Assembly (NCBI RefSeq): GCF_022397915.1
Contig: NZ_JAKEUO010000013.1
Span: 460-64,459 of the forward strand
Source of the DNA: Vibrio sp. Isolate34
Lineage (GTDB): Bacteria; Pseudomonadota; Gammaproteobacteria; Enterobacterales; Vibrionaceae
DNA length: 64,000 bases
Direction of reading: 5' to 3'
Below are positions 15,631 through 24,002 of the stretch, one piece after another (within the stretch, counting starts at the first letter, position 1; every line of letters starts with the position of its first letter). The position numbers and the translations under genes are program-made. The notes under the pieces are model-generated. The model saw nothing but the letters and a program-made list of their open reading frames with translations. It was not told where the DNA came from and did no database searches.

Positions 15631-16682
15631 AATTCGAACTACCAAAGACAATGAAAGGCGTAGAGATGTTGGGTCACGGCGGAGCAGAAATGCTTGGCTA
15701 CCGCAAAGATATCGCTGTTCCTCAAATCGAACCTAATGAAGTGCTGATCAAAGTGATGGCGGCAGGCGTTAACAATACAGATATCAATACACGAATCGGT
15801 TGGTACTCAAAAAGCGACGATTCAGACGACGCAAGCTGGTCGGGTGAAGCGTTGAAGTTCCCTCGTATCCAAGGTGCTGACGTGTGTGGTTTCATCGTGG
15901 CAGTCGGTAATGAAGTCTCTGCCGATCGTATTGGTGAACGTGTTCTTATCGAGCCTTGTTTAACGGAAGTGTACGGACGAGATCTGCCACAACCATGGTA
16001 TTTCGGTTCTGAGTGCGATGGTGGTTTTGCTGAGTACACCAAAGTTGCAGCGAAACACGCTTATGCGGTCAACAGTTCTATGTCGGATGTAGAGCTAGCC
16101 TCTTTCCCATGTTCTTACTCGACAGCAGAGAACATGCTGACTCGCGCAAATGTGGCTGAAGGTGATCGCGTACTTATCTCTGGCGCATCGGGTGGTGTGG
16201 GTTCGGCGGCGATTCAATTGGCGAAAGCGCGCGGTGCATACGTGATTGCAATTACTAGCCCAAGCAAGAATGAACAGTTACTTGAATTAGGTGCTGATGA
16301 AGTGGTTGCTCGTGATGCTGATTTGGTGGAAGTATTAGGTGCAAGCAGTGTGCATGTGGTTATCGACTTGGTTGCCGGTGACAAGTGGCCAGAGTTTCTT
16401 GAAGTCCTAAAACCGCATGGCCGTTATGCAGTCTCTGGTGCGATTGGTGGTGCGATGGTCGAGCTTGATGTTCGTACCCTGTACCTGAAAGACCTTAGCT
16501 TTTTCGGCTGCACGGTTTTAGAGCCGCAAGTATTCCAAAACTTGGTTAACCGCATTGAGCAACAGCAGATCGGCGCAATTGTCGCGGAGTCTTTCCCATT
16601 GGCTGACATCCATACTGCACAGGACGAGTTCTTGAAGAAAAAGCATGTAGGCAAGATTGTAATAGAAGTAGCAGAGCGCTAG
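15627..16682 (+). CDS. Zinc-independent medium-chain alcohol dehydrogenase / quinone oxidoreductase family
   Basis: Start at 15627 (MKFELPKTMKG, 351 residues), with GAGGAAACACG upstream and a 4-nt overlap with the TetR stop. The MDR fold is clear: an N-terminal GroES-like domain (about 35-150, AAGVNNTDINTRIGWY, GADVCGFIVAVG) and a Rossmann domain with VLISGASGGVGSAAIQLAKARGA (about 189-211). The Asn-Thr-Asp segment replaces the catalytic zinc Cys, as in quinone oxidoreductases. The likely role is NAD(P)H-dependent reduction of quinones or enals; the exact substrate is unknown. Confidence 0.88.
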   Translation: MKFELPKTMKGVEMLGHGGAEMLGYRKDIAVPQIEPNEVLIKVMAAGVNNTDINTRIGWYSKSDDSDDASWSGEALKFPRIQGADVCGFIVAVGNEVSADRIGERVLIEPCLTEVYGRDLPQPWYFGSECDGGFAEYTKVAAKHAYAVNSSMSDVELASFPCSYSTAENMLTRANVAEGDRVLISGASGGVGSAAIQLAKARGAYVIAITSPSKNEQLLELGADEVVARDADLVEVLGASSVHVVIDLVAGDKWPEFLEVLKPHGRYAVSGAIGGAMVELDVRTLYLKDLSFFGCTVLEPQVFQNLVNRIEQQQIGAIVAESFPLADIHTAQDEFLKKKHVGKIVIEVAER

Positions 16683-16714
16683 TTTTAGTCAGCCGCACGA
16701 TTTAGATTGGTGGA

Positions 16715-16749
16715 AGAGCGAGCAAGCGTTATTTGCTCGCTCTTTTTGT
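16715..16749 (+). terminator. Intrinsic terminator of the TetR operon
   Basis: AGAGCGAGCAA (16715-16725) pairs perfectly with TTGCTCGCTCT (16733-16743), followed by TTTTGTTT. Confidence 0.88.
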
Positions 16750-16917
16750 TTCTGTCGAATACCGGAGGCTTGGCCTAACAAATTGTTGAGTAACAGATCT
16801 TATACAGCTGAACAATTAATGATTCATTTATCACTGTATGGTTTATGAATTACCTGTGCGATAATCACCGCCGTTATATATCCCGATTTATGTTGTATTC
16901 ATCTAGGAGCCGTATTG

Positions 16918-18048
16918 ATGTTTAAAAGGGTATTACAGGCACTATTTTCCCCTTTCGTTACTAATCAAAGTAAGCAAAGTCATTCTTCAAAAAGTGTCTC
17001 CCAACAAGCTATCTCCCAACAAACGACCTCTGAGCAGGAAAGCGTTAAAGCAGAGCAAACCACGCCTCGCACTTCAATCTTTGTTCCGCCGTCGTCTGCT
17101 CAGTCATCATCATTAATTGTCGATAAAACGATAAGCCTTCACGATGGAGAGTTCCTTGATTATCTGTTTGGAGAATCACGCCTAAGAACAGAGTCTGACC
17201 CGTTTAGCGACTTTGTGGCTTGCCAAATCGAACGCTTGATTCGTTCTCCGAAAGCGCTGCTTAATGAGCTGCCCGTTATGCCTGCCTCTGTCACAACATT
17301 AATGGGTGAACTACAGAGCGACGAGTTTGATGTCGAGGCACTGTTAAGGGTGATTGAGCGTGAGCCAAGCATGGCAGCCGATGTGATTAAACTGGCTAAC
17401 AGCGCCTTCTACAAACGCAGTGAAAAACAAGTTACCGACTTAAAAACCGCTTTCCTAAACATGGGCTCACAAGGGCTAATCGAAGGAGTAGTGAATTCTT
17501 ACATGAAGAACTTTACGCCGGGCAATAACATTTACTGGCGTCATTTCGGTGAGAAGATTTGGAATCACAGCATCCAAACGGCTTCTTTTTCAAAGGAGTT
17601 AATGAAAGAGTCGCCATCTCAAGAAGACCAAGCTAGCGCCTATTTTATTGGGCTGATCCGTAACCTAGGTAAGATGATCATTTTCCAAATGATGGTGGAG
17701 GCATTCAAACATGTTGACCCTTCTGTGCCACCTAATTCGTTGGCTTTGAAGCGGTTAATTAATAGCTACTCTATTCGTCTCACTTATACCATTGCTAAGT
17801 TCTGGGAGTTGCCGGAGTCGGTACTGACAGCTATTGGCTATCAAGAATCGAGCCGCTACGCATGCACACCACTTGGCCAAGCCGTGTTTGAGGCTAACTA
17901 CCTAAGTGAACTGAAATATTTGTTGGAAGCTAAAATGATTACGGCTGAAAATTTTGAAACCAGATGCCAGCAAATCTTGGTCACGCCTGTCGCTTATCTT
18001 GTGGCTAATCGTTTACTGAAAGAGTCCGAGCTGGCACTTGTTGGTTAG
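16918..18048 (+). CDS. HDOD-domain signalling protein
   Basis: A 376-residue cytoplasmic protein. Residues 1-70 are Ser/Gln/Thr-rich low complexity (SKQSHSSKSVSQQ). An HDOD domain spans about 110-320: LLNELPVMPASVTTLMGEL, EPSMAADVIKLANSAFYKRS and FIGLIRNLGKMIIF. HDOD proteins are catalytically degenerate HD relatives linked to c-di-GMP and stress signalling. The ATG at 16918 has AGGAG upstream; a TTG 3 nt earlier is less likely. It stands alone with its own terminator at 18075. Confidence 0.9.
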   Translation: MFKRVLQALFSPFVTNQSKQSHSSKSVSQQAISQQTTSEQESVKAEQTTPRTSIFVPPSSAQSSSLIVDKTISLHDGEFLDYLFGESRLRTESDPFSDFVACQIERLIRSPKALLNELPVMPASVTTLMGELQSDEFDVEALLRVIEREPSMAADVIKLANSAFYKRSEKQVTDLKTAFLNMGSQGLIEGVVNSYMKNFTPGNNIYWRHFGEKIWNHSIQTASFSKELMKESPSQEDQASAYFIGLIRNLGKMIIFQMMVEAFKHVDPSVPPNSLALKRLINSYSIRLTYTIAKFWELPESVLTAIGYQESSRYACTPLGQAVFEANYLSELKYLLEAKMITAENFETRCQQILVTPVAYLVANRLLKESELALVG

Positions 18049-18074
18049 GTGGATCGGGCTAAGATATAAAGCAA

Positions 18075-18104
18075 ATCGCCTCTCGAATTGAGAGGCGATG
18101 GATT
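18075..18104. terminator. Intrinsic terminator after the HDOD gene
   Basis: ATCGCCTCTC (18075-18084) pairs perfectly with GAGAGGCGAT (18090-18099) with a 5-nt loop, followed by GGATTTT. Confidence 0.75.
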
Positions 18105-18204
18105 TTAAGTTTGCTTAAGCAGACAAGCAGCAGACAAGCGAAGCCGGTGCGTGAAGCTAGGCTGAGAAGTAGAAAGTAGATACAGCGATGAAGCGTTGCG
18201 ATGC

Positions 18205-18603
18205 TTATTGGATCTCAGACAGCTCTTCCATCAAACGGTCACGCTCTTCAAGCTCGTCTTCGATTTTACGTTGGTACTTTTTCACTTTCTGAGTCTTACC
18301 AGACTGTTTCGCTTCTTCGAGATCTTCTCGGTATTCAGCGAGATCTTCTTTACTGGATTCTATTTTTTCAGCGATTTTGTCTTTCAAGCCGTCATTGGTG
18401 CAGTTAGCTTTCACTTCTTTTAGTGCTTTGGTTAAGCCATCAATCTTGTGTTGATTGCCGTATTCCTTTGCTTTGTCTATTTGATATTCGATTTCACAGC
18501 TTTTTCTCTCACAGCCGGATAAGTCTCCACACTGCGACCCCGCAAAACTATGGAATGATAGAACGCACAGAGACAATATTGAGCTCTTTAGAAGTAGTTT
18601 CAT
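18205..18603 (-). CDS. DUF1090 (YqjC-like) periplasmic protein
   Basis: A 132-residue protein with a signal peptide (cleavage after SFA, about residue 21), four cysteines in a conserved pattern (QCGDLSGCERKSCEIEYQI...VKANC) and a long charged C-terminal helix (about 75-130, KKYQRKIEDELEERDRLME). This matches DUF1090; E. coli YqjC belongs here and is encoded next to yqjDEK. In this window the yqjDEK-like genes are 10 kb away. Function is unknown. Confidence 0.85.
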   Translation of the reverse strand: MKLLLKSSILSLCVLSFHSFAGSQCGDLSGCERKSCEIEYQIDKAKEYGNQHKIDGLTKALKEVKANCTNDGLKDKIAEKIESSKEDLAEYREDLEEAKQSGKTQKVKKYQRKIEDELEERDRLMEELSEIQ

Positions 18604-18666
18604 GCTTTAATCGTTTGATTTATAAATTGAGTTTAGATTGTCCGATGTTATCAACAACACGAATAA

Positions 18667-19572
18667 TTAGTTTGGCTCAACGTCACTTAATTTCCAGTGC
18701 GCCAAAGCTCTAATGTGTTCTGGTCCGATACCACAACAACCACCAACAATATTGGCACCCAATGCGTGCCAACGTTTTGCGTAAACTAAGTAACCTTGGC
18801 CATCCAGCTCGCGCATCTCTTGAAGCATGTCGTTCGCTTCATGTTCGCTGCTGATCGGCGCAAAGTTATTGGCGTAGACACCGATGTCTAAATCACAGCC
18901 TAACTCATCTATCACTTGTTTAGCATCGATGATGGCTTGGTCCATCACTTCCGGTACCGAGCAGTTGAACATAATGCCTTTCGCGTTAGATTGGCAGGCA
19001 AGCTTGATGGCATCTGTTACGCTCTCACCAGAACGAATGTTGGTAGAGTCACCCTTGGTGTCTTCCAAGCTGAATGCGTAGTAACACGGCTTATCGGACT
19101 GCTTAAGTACTGTATGAATGGATTCGAATTCTTGCAGGCTACAGATGGTTTCCGCGATCCAAAGGTCGATGTTTGGATTTTGGGCATCGTATAGGGTTTG
19201 AATGATTGGCGCCGCTTCTTCTACCTTGAACAAATCAGGTCGGTAGCTGCCAAACGGTGGCGGAATCGCACCTGCAACTTTAACTGTGTGAGGTGCATTG
19301 TCAGCAATTGCCTTAGCCAGTTCACCAGATAGCGCCGCTAGCTCAAAGCCTCGCTGTTCAAAGAGATCTTCACCCAAGTGAAAAGGGACACACGCATAGC
19401 TGTTTGTTATCAGGATTTCAGCACCTGCATCGACAAAGTTTTGATGCGCTTGGCTGACGAAATCGGGTGCTTCAATCAGCGCTTGAGCACTCCAAAGAGG
19501 CTGTGAGAATGGCGCGCCAATTTCTTTGAGTTCTCGGCCCATGCCGCCATCAAGTATGGTTAGTGTTTTCAT
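18667..19572 (-). CDS. Homocysteine S-methyltransferase family protein
   Basis: A 301-residue enzyme from the ATG at 19572 (MKTLTILDGGMGREL); an in-frame TTG two codons upstream is also possible. The zinc-thiolate ligands are visible as FNCS (mid-protein) and GGCCGIGPEHI (C-terminus), the family signature. It should transfer a methyl group, as from S-methylmethionine, to homocysteine to form methionine. The first residues (DGGMGRE) match this branch. Donor specificity cannot be read from sequence. Confidence 0.88.
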   Translation of the reverse strand: MKTLTILDGGMGRELKEIGAPFSQPLWSAQALIEAPDFVSQAHQNFVDAGAEILITNSYACVPFHLGEDLFEQRGFELAALSGELAKAIADNAPHTVKVAGAIPPPFGSYRPDLFKVEEAAPIIQTLYDAQNPNIDLWIAETICSLQEFESIHTVLKQSDKPCYYAFSLEDTKGDSTNIRSGESVTDAIKLACQSNAKGIMFNCSVPEVMDQAIIDAKQVIDELGCDLDIGVYANNFAPISSEHEANDMLQEMRELDGQGYLVYAKRWHALGANIVGGCCGIGPEHIRALAHWKLSDVEPN

Positions 19573-19660
19573 ATTCAATACTATCTAAACAATTGCTGAA
19601 GTTCTGCCGTCACCATATCAGACAACCTTGTTAGACAGAAGCCATCAAGCCCCAGTGTAA

Positions 19661-19939
19661 TCAATCCATAGGGAACTTTTGTTTCTGATGGAGCACGCGC
19701 ATAATTCGGATAATGTCGCCTTCGATCCAATAGGAGACGATCATCGAAATTTCAGGAATTATAAGTAATCGTCCACGAATGCCGTCTCTCTGTACACCCA
19801 TTAGAGGCTGATCAAGCAAGTTTTCTACTTTTGTTTCAATGAGGTTGTCTGCGTTCTCTGCCGCATCAGGATTGAAGTCATAGATAAACTCAAAGATCCT
19901 TTCACGATCATTAAGTGACTCTTCTTCCCATAAAATCAT
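19661..19939 (-). CDS. ParE/RelE-family toxin
   Basis: A 92-residue protein with the RelE/ParE fold pattern: ESLNDRERIFEFIYDFNPDAAENADNLIE, then PLMGVQRDGIRGRLLIIPEISMIVSYWIEGDIIRIMRVLHQKQKFP. The closing I-x-R-V-L-H motif is typical. Its start overlaps the antitoxin stop by 4 nt, so the pair is translated together. Whether it is a ribosome-dependent RNase (RelE) or a gyrase poison (ParE) cannot be told from sequence. Confidence 0.88.
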   Translation of the reverse strand: MILWEEESLNDRERIFEFIYDFNPDAAENADNLIETKVENLLDQPLMGVQRDGIRGRLLIIPEISMIVSYWIEGDIIRIMRVLHQKQKFPMD

Positions 19940-20220
19940 TGCTTATCTCGATTACGGATTCTGGCTTTGCGTTCTTCCATTCGAGATTTAGCAGTTTGGT
20001 GTTCAACGAATACGGATGTTCCTGAGTCAAACTTCTCAAATGCTAGGTTTACTTGTTCAGTTAGCCATGCATCGTGAGATAATGTTTGTCTTTGTTGCTC
20101 AGCGAGTTGCTCAGTAAGCTCACGGCAAGCCCCACTCAGTGTACGACCTTGGCTCTCAGCCATCTGTTGAGCTAGGCGTTTTGTTTCTTCATCAACACGA
20201 AATTGAATTCTAGTGTCCAT
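19936..20220 (-). CDS. RelB/DinJ-type antitoxin
   Basis: A 94-residue protein from the ATG at 20220 (MDTRIQFRVDEETKRLAQQ), with AGGAATGCATC upstream. The N-terminal ribbon-helix-helix (about 1-45, with SQGRTLSGACRELTEQLAEQQ) would bind DNA and autoregulate the operon. The charged C-terminus (KSRMEERKARIRNRDKQ) should wrap the toxin. It is the first gene of the two-gene toxin-antitoxin operon. Confidence 0.85.
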   Translation of the reverse strand: MDTRIQFRVDEETKRLAQQMAESQGRTLSGACRELTEQLAEQQRQTLSHDAWLTEQVNLAFEKFDSGTSVFVEHQTAKSRMEERKARIRNRDKQ

Positions 20221-20405
20221 GATGCATTCCTTTATTGGTGTGTGTACAAATGTTAGCACTAGGCTTTGAGATGGGCAACTAACAAGCGACTATGACACCA
20301 TTAACTAACTTTTGGTGCTGTTTTCATCCTAGATAGTCTCATATGTCATCAACCATTTCAGAAAGTGAAATGATTGATCACCACAAACTGTAGAGGAAAA
20401 GTGCA

Positions 20406-21107
20406 TTGAAGTTAACGAATAAACTCGTACGTTACCCGCATATTGATGTTGATCGTGCGTTTGAAAAAGAAGATAAGTTATTGCAGCAAATACAGGCGGG
20501 TGAGATTGGACAAGCGTTGATGTTGTGGCAAGCAAAAACGCTAACACTTGTTTTACCCGCAGGTAAAAAGTGGCCAGTGACGTTAGAGTCTCGAAAGCAA
20601 CTCGAGGCACAAGGGTGGCAACTCTCTTCACGTAAAACGGGTGGTGCTCCCGTTCCCCAGCTACCGGGAGTCATTAACCTATCGCATATTTATCATTGGC
20701 CGAGAGATGAAGCGTACAATATTCAAAAAGCATATCTGCATTTATGTGATGTTTTAACTCAGTTTTTTAAAGAGTTAGGCGTTGATGTGGATGTACACGC
20801 GACTCCCGGTTCTTATTGTGACGGCGACTACAACCTCAATATCAATAAACAAAAAATAGTGGGTACTGCTCAGCGTGTTTTGTTGAAACGAGGAGGCGGT
20901 CAAATTGTACTTTCGCAAGCTTGTATCTTATTAGATGCGGACTTAGAGCACATCGTTGCTCCTGTGAACTTTTACAATCAGATTTGCGGTAACCCGACCG
21001 TGGTAGAACCGTATGTTCATACTCCGTTGTCTGAGCATGTGACGCCTCTACCCAACGTAGACTTACTCTTTCAGCAGTTAAGCCAAGCTTTTATCAAGCA
21101 CGCGTAA
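20406..21107 (+). CDS. Lipoate-protein ligase-like (BPL/LPL family) protein
   Basis: A 233-residue protein with the biotin/lipoate A/B ligase fold: KTGGAPVPQLPGVINLSH (corresponding to the RRxxGGGxVxHxxGxxN region), GSYCDGDYNLNINKQKIVGTAQR containing the catalytic-Lys motif (K-I-V-G-x-A-Q-R), then RGGGQIVLSQACILLDAD. No ATG precedes the domain, so the start is the TTG at 20406 with AGAGG about 11 nt upstream. It is shorter than LplA (about 340 residues) and stands alone, so it may be an accessory ligase of unknown substrate. Confidence 0.8.
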   Translation: MKLTNKLVRYPHIDVDRAFEKEDKLLQQIQAGEIGQALMLWQAKTLTLVLPAGKKWPVTLESRKQLEAQGWQLSSRKTGGAPVPQLPGVINLSHIYHWPRDEAYNIQKAYLHLCDVLTQFFKELGVDVDVHATPGSYCDGDYNLNINKQKIVGTAQRVLLKRGGGQIVLSQACILLDADLEHIVAPVNFYNQICGNPTVVEPYVHTPLSEHVTPLPNVDLLFQQLSQAFIKHA

Positions 21108-21136
21108 TGTTATGCGCTGCCAGAATTAGATGGGGG

Positions 21137-21949
21137 CTACGTGCAATTATTCTCTAGCAACTGGTAAAGTACTTCCACTAATTTATGGTTTTTAGCGGGA
21201 TTCAATGCATCGGCATGAGGGTCTTTGAATAACCCTGAATCATTATCAAAATACTTTCCTGATGCGTTGGCAAACTCATCTGACAGTGCTGCTCGACATA
21301 AGATATCAGCACCAATTCCTAAGTCATTGCCATCTAACCCATATGCGTCTTTAACCAATTTACTGCCAAGAAATGAAGCCGGATTAACGGGAATGATTAG
21401 GGGCCCTTGATCTCTTAATTGGTGCGCAAGATGGATTGACCACATCGTTAACGCCAACTTACTTTGTGCGTAAACTGGACCATCCAGTTCGCCTGCGTTT
21501 GGGCTAGTTAGTGCGTCTAAATCTACGGATGATTGGGCTGCTGAAGATAGGTTCACGATACGACCTTTCGCATCAAAAAGAGGGAGCAGCTTCTGTGTCA
21601 GAAGATAAGGCGCAATGGTGTTCACCACAAAACGCACATCAAGATTGTCTGGAGTAGTGACTTCTGACACTTTGTATATACCAGCGTTGTTGATGAGTAT
21701 ATCGAGTCGCTTGTGATTGCTTTTGATTTGGGTTGCGAGCGCCTCAACTTCAGAAAGCGTCGATAGATCTGCGATGTAGCTTTCGATGATGGCGTTTTTA
21801 GACAGGCGAGATAAAGCTGTCACGACTTTGTGAACTTTGGCTGGGTTGCGGCCATGAATGAGAACGTGGTGTCCTTGCTGAGTCAGCGCTTTTGCGGTCT
21901 CTAAACCAATGCCATCTGTGGCTCCTGTGATCAGAATTATTTTTTGCAT
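21137..21949 (-). CDS. Short-chain dehydrogenase/reductase (paralog of the gene at 38618)
   Basis: A 270-residue SDR from the ATG at 21949 (MQKIILITGATDGIG), with AAGGATC upstream. The Rossmann motif TGATDGIG is at 8-15, NNAG at about 87, and the catalytic set is SSAA and YAQSK. Sequence is close to the SDR at 38618-39427 throughout, including NPASFLGSKLVKDAYG. Both resemble the retinol-dehydrogenase-like branch. Substrate is unknown. It stands alone. Confidence 0.9.
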   Translation of the reverse strand: MQKIILITGATDGIGLETAKALTQQGHHVLIHGRNPAKVHKVVTALSRLSKNAIIESYIADLSTLSEVEALATQIKSNHKRLDILINNAGIYKVSEVTTPDNLDVRFVVNTIAPYLLTQKLLPLFDAKGRIVNLSSAAQSSVDLDALTSPNAGELDGPVYAQSKLALTMWSIHLAHQLRDQGPLIIPVNPASFLGSKLVKDAYGLDGNDLGIGADILCRAALSDEFANASGKYFDNDSGLFKDPHADALNPAKNHKLVEVLYQLLENNCT

Positions 21950-22305
21950 TTTTGATCCTTCAAAAAATAGTTTGAACAACGTTATAACAAAGATTAATGA
22001 CACATAGTTGCATTTGGCTCACAGGCTGAAGACTCAAATGTGAGTCTATGGGACACAAGGCTAGCTAGGAATGCTCAAACCAACAATTAACCATTAAACG
22101 AAACACGATTAACGAATTATTAAGAATGCCTTTTGGTTACTAAATTAAATAAATTCAATGTGTTAAATGAGGCTTGTTGTTTTAGCGATGCTTACCAATT
22201 CGATTGTTAACGAAAACTAAAAACTCATTCAGTCTTTACCACTCTTATTATTTCACTCTGGCTTCGTATACTGCTCAACTAGGCCATTAATGCCCCACAC
22301 AACAG
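21950..22305. other. Intergenic region with an inverted repeat
   Basis: No gene is visible in these 356 bp between the divergent SDR and MATE genes. A perfect 7-bp inverted repeat AGACTCA-AATG-TGAGTCT (22030-22047) sits 80-100 bp upstream of the SDR start and could be an operator. The rest is AT-rich with no recognised element. Confidence 0.35.
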
Positions 22306-23697
22306 ATGAGAGTGAACCGACCTATGTTGATGCGATCCGCGACTTTGAGAACCATTATTGATAAAACGCTGCCCCTGACGTTGGGTGTGTTTGCGATCAT
22401 GATGGTACAACTGGTCGACTCGATTTTTATCGGTCAACTTGGGGTGAATGAACTGGCGGTTCACGGTATTACCTTGCCATTTCAGGCGGCATTTACGGGT
22501 GTTCAAGTCGGCATTGGTGTGGCGGCGACGTCTATCATTTCTCAGGCGGTGGGGGCAAAAGAGCAGCGTAAATCGACCTCAATCGCCACACTGTCGGTTG
22601 GCTTCGGCGTCACAATCATCGCCTTGATTTGCCTCGGGTTAGTGGTTTTTGGCGACTCTGTTTTTGCATCGTTCGTCAATGATGTGTCTGAGGCGCAATA
22701 CCAATCTATGTTGTCGATTTTTAATGTGTATTGGCCACTGTGGTTGTTCAGTGCACTGACGGTAGCAGCGCTTTATTTGGCAACCTGTGTGTATCGAGCA
22801 AACGGTGATACCAAAACGACAGGCAGCATGTTTTTGGCTGCCAGCATTATTAACCTGATTCTCGACCCTATTCTGATCTTTGGCGTGGATATGGGTATTG
22901 CAGGCGCAGCGATTGCGTCATGCATTGGCTACGCATTCGGTGCGATTTACATGTTGGTTAAATCACGAGGTAAAGGGTGGTTTGGCTTTAATGGTGCGTG
23001 CAACGACCAGATCAGAGGCTATTGCTTTGAGTTAATTAAGACGGTCATTCCTACCACGGCTAATCAGATTCTGCCTGCGGTAAGCGCATTCGTTTCTGTA
23101 CTTTTGATAGCTCGAATCGGCACAAGCGAGATGGCTTTTTGGAGCCTGTTAGCACGTGTTGAGAGCTTTATGTTGGTGTTCTCACTTGCTCTGACCATGT
23201 CGATTCCCCCAATGATAGGCCGTTACTTGGGGGCGCAACAGCGATGTAAAATCCCTGAATTGTTGAATACGACCGCGAAATTCCTATTGATTTTCCACAC
23301 CGCAGTGGCGGCACTGTTGGCTATTTTTAGTGGCTGGATTATTCCTGTGATTTCAGAAGAGCAGAGCATTCGAAGTTGGTTTGAAGTGACCTTGCTGTTC
23401 ATACCATTCAGCTATGGGCCTCTGGGGCTTTGCATGTTGGTGGCTTCGGTGTTTAACGCATTGGGTGTGCCTCGCAAAGCGTTGAGTGTGTCTTTCTCTC
23501 GCCTGTTTGTGTTCTACATTCCGGCGATATGGTTAGGGGCGCTAACCGGAGATATGGTCAATGCGGTTATCGCTGCGACCATCGCCAATGTTTTAGCGGG
23601 CGCTTTTGCATGGTTTAAGCTTAATGCTTATATTAAAACTCACATTATTCCTCGTGCCGCTGCTGCCAATAAGCAGTGTGCACTCAGCGCAGGCTAA
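22306..23697 (+). CDS. MATE-family efflux transporter
   Basis: A 463-residue protein with 12 hydrophobic segments in two homologous halves. The family features VDSIFIGQLGVNELAVHGI (helix 1-2 region) and VGIGVAATSIISQAVGAKE are present, as is the second-half GRYLGAQQRCKIPELL. It should export cationic compounds in exchange for Na+ or H+. Starts at codons 7 and 9 (both ATG) are possible alternatives. It has no partner gene. Confidence 0.92.
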   Translation: MRVNRPMLMRSATLRTIIDKTLPLTLGVFAIMMVQLVDSIFIGQLGVNELAVHGITLPFQAAFTGVQVGIGVAATSIISQAVGAKEQRKSTSIATLSVGFGVTIIALICLGLVVFGDSVFASFVNDVSEAQYQSMLSIFNVYWPLWLFSALTVAALYLATCVYRANGDTKTTGSMFLAASIINLILDPILIFGVDMGIAGAAIASCIGYAFGAIYMLVKSRGKGWFGFNGACNDQIRGYCFELIKTVIPTTANQILPAVSAFVSVLLIARIGTSEMAFWSLLARVESFMLVFSLALTMSIPPMIGRYLGAQQRCKIPELLNTTAKFLLIFHTAVAALLAIFSGWIIPVISEEQSIRSWFEVTLLFIPFSYGPLGLCMLVASVFNALGVPRKALSVSFSRLFVFYIPAIWLGALTGDMVNAVIAATIANVLAGAFAWFKLNAYIKTHIIPRAAAANKQCALSAG

Positions 23698-23809
23698 TAA
23701 ATATTGATAAGCAGTACGTCGCGACATCGCGTTACCCGCTAATACGTTTTCATCTACGATTTCTTTATTCGCGAAGGGCTCGGGATCACTCCGACCAATG
23801 CAGCAATAT

Positions 23810-23902
23810 ATGATTTGGCATAAACGAACCGATGTGAACACGGCTCACTAGTGGTTGCGAAACAAGATTCAGCAGTACATGAATAAGTCTGCAATTAGCT
23901 AA
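23810..23902 (+). pseudogene. Decayed C-terminal tail of a LysR regulator
   Basis: Frame +3 reads MIWHKRTDVNTAH, then a TAG (23849-23851), then WLRNKIQQYMNKSAIS and a TAA. This is the C-terminal WHK...H.WLR signature of the LysR branch, the same as in the intact gene at 11883 (LWHKYFDSEPSHKWLRD). The upstream part of a LysR gene is missing. Probably the leftover of a deletion. Confidence 0.55.
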
Positions 23903-23923
23903 ATTCCAAGATAACACTTATAA

Positions 23924-23952
23924 AAACGGCCTCGAAAATGAGGCCGTTTCTG
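23924..23952. terminator. Bidirectional terminator
   Basis: AAACGGCCTC (23924-23933) pairs perfectly with GAGGCCGTTT (23940-23949), with AAA to the left. It lies downstream of the minus-strand DMT transporter (stop at 24003). Confidence 0.8.
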
Positions 23953-24002
23953 TATCTGATTGTTCCACTTTTATTGGTATAAGAAGCGGAATGGATTCGA
24001 GC

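Noticed and set aside
23593-23841. An 82-codon minus-strand frame overlapping the end of the MATE gene
   Set aside because: It runs antisense to the MATE coding sequence for over 100 bp and shows no family pattern; the plus-strand LysR tail explains part of the same DNA better.
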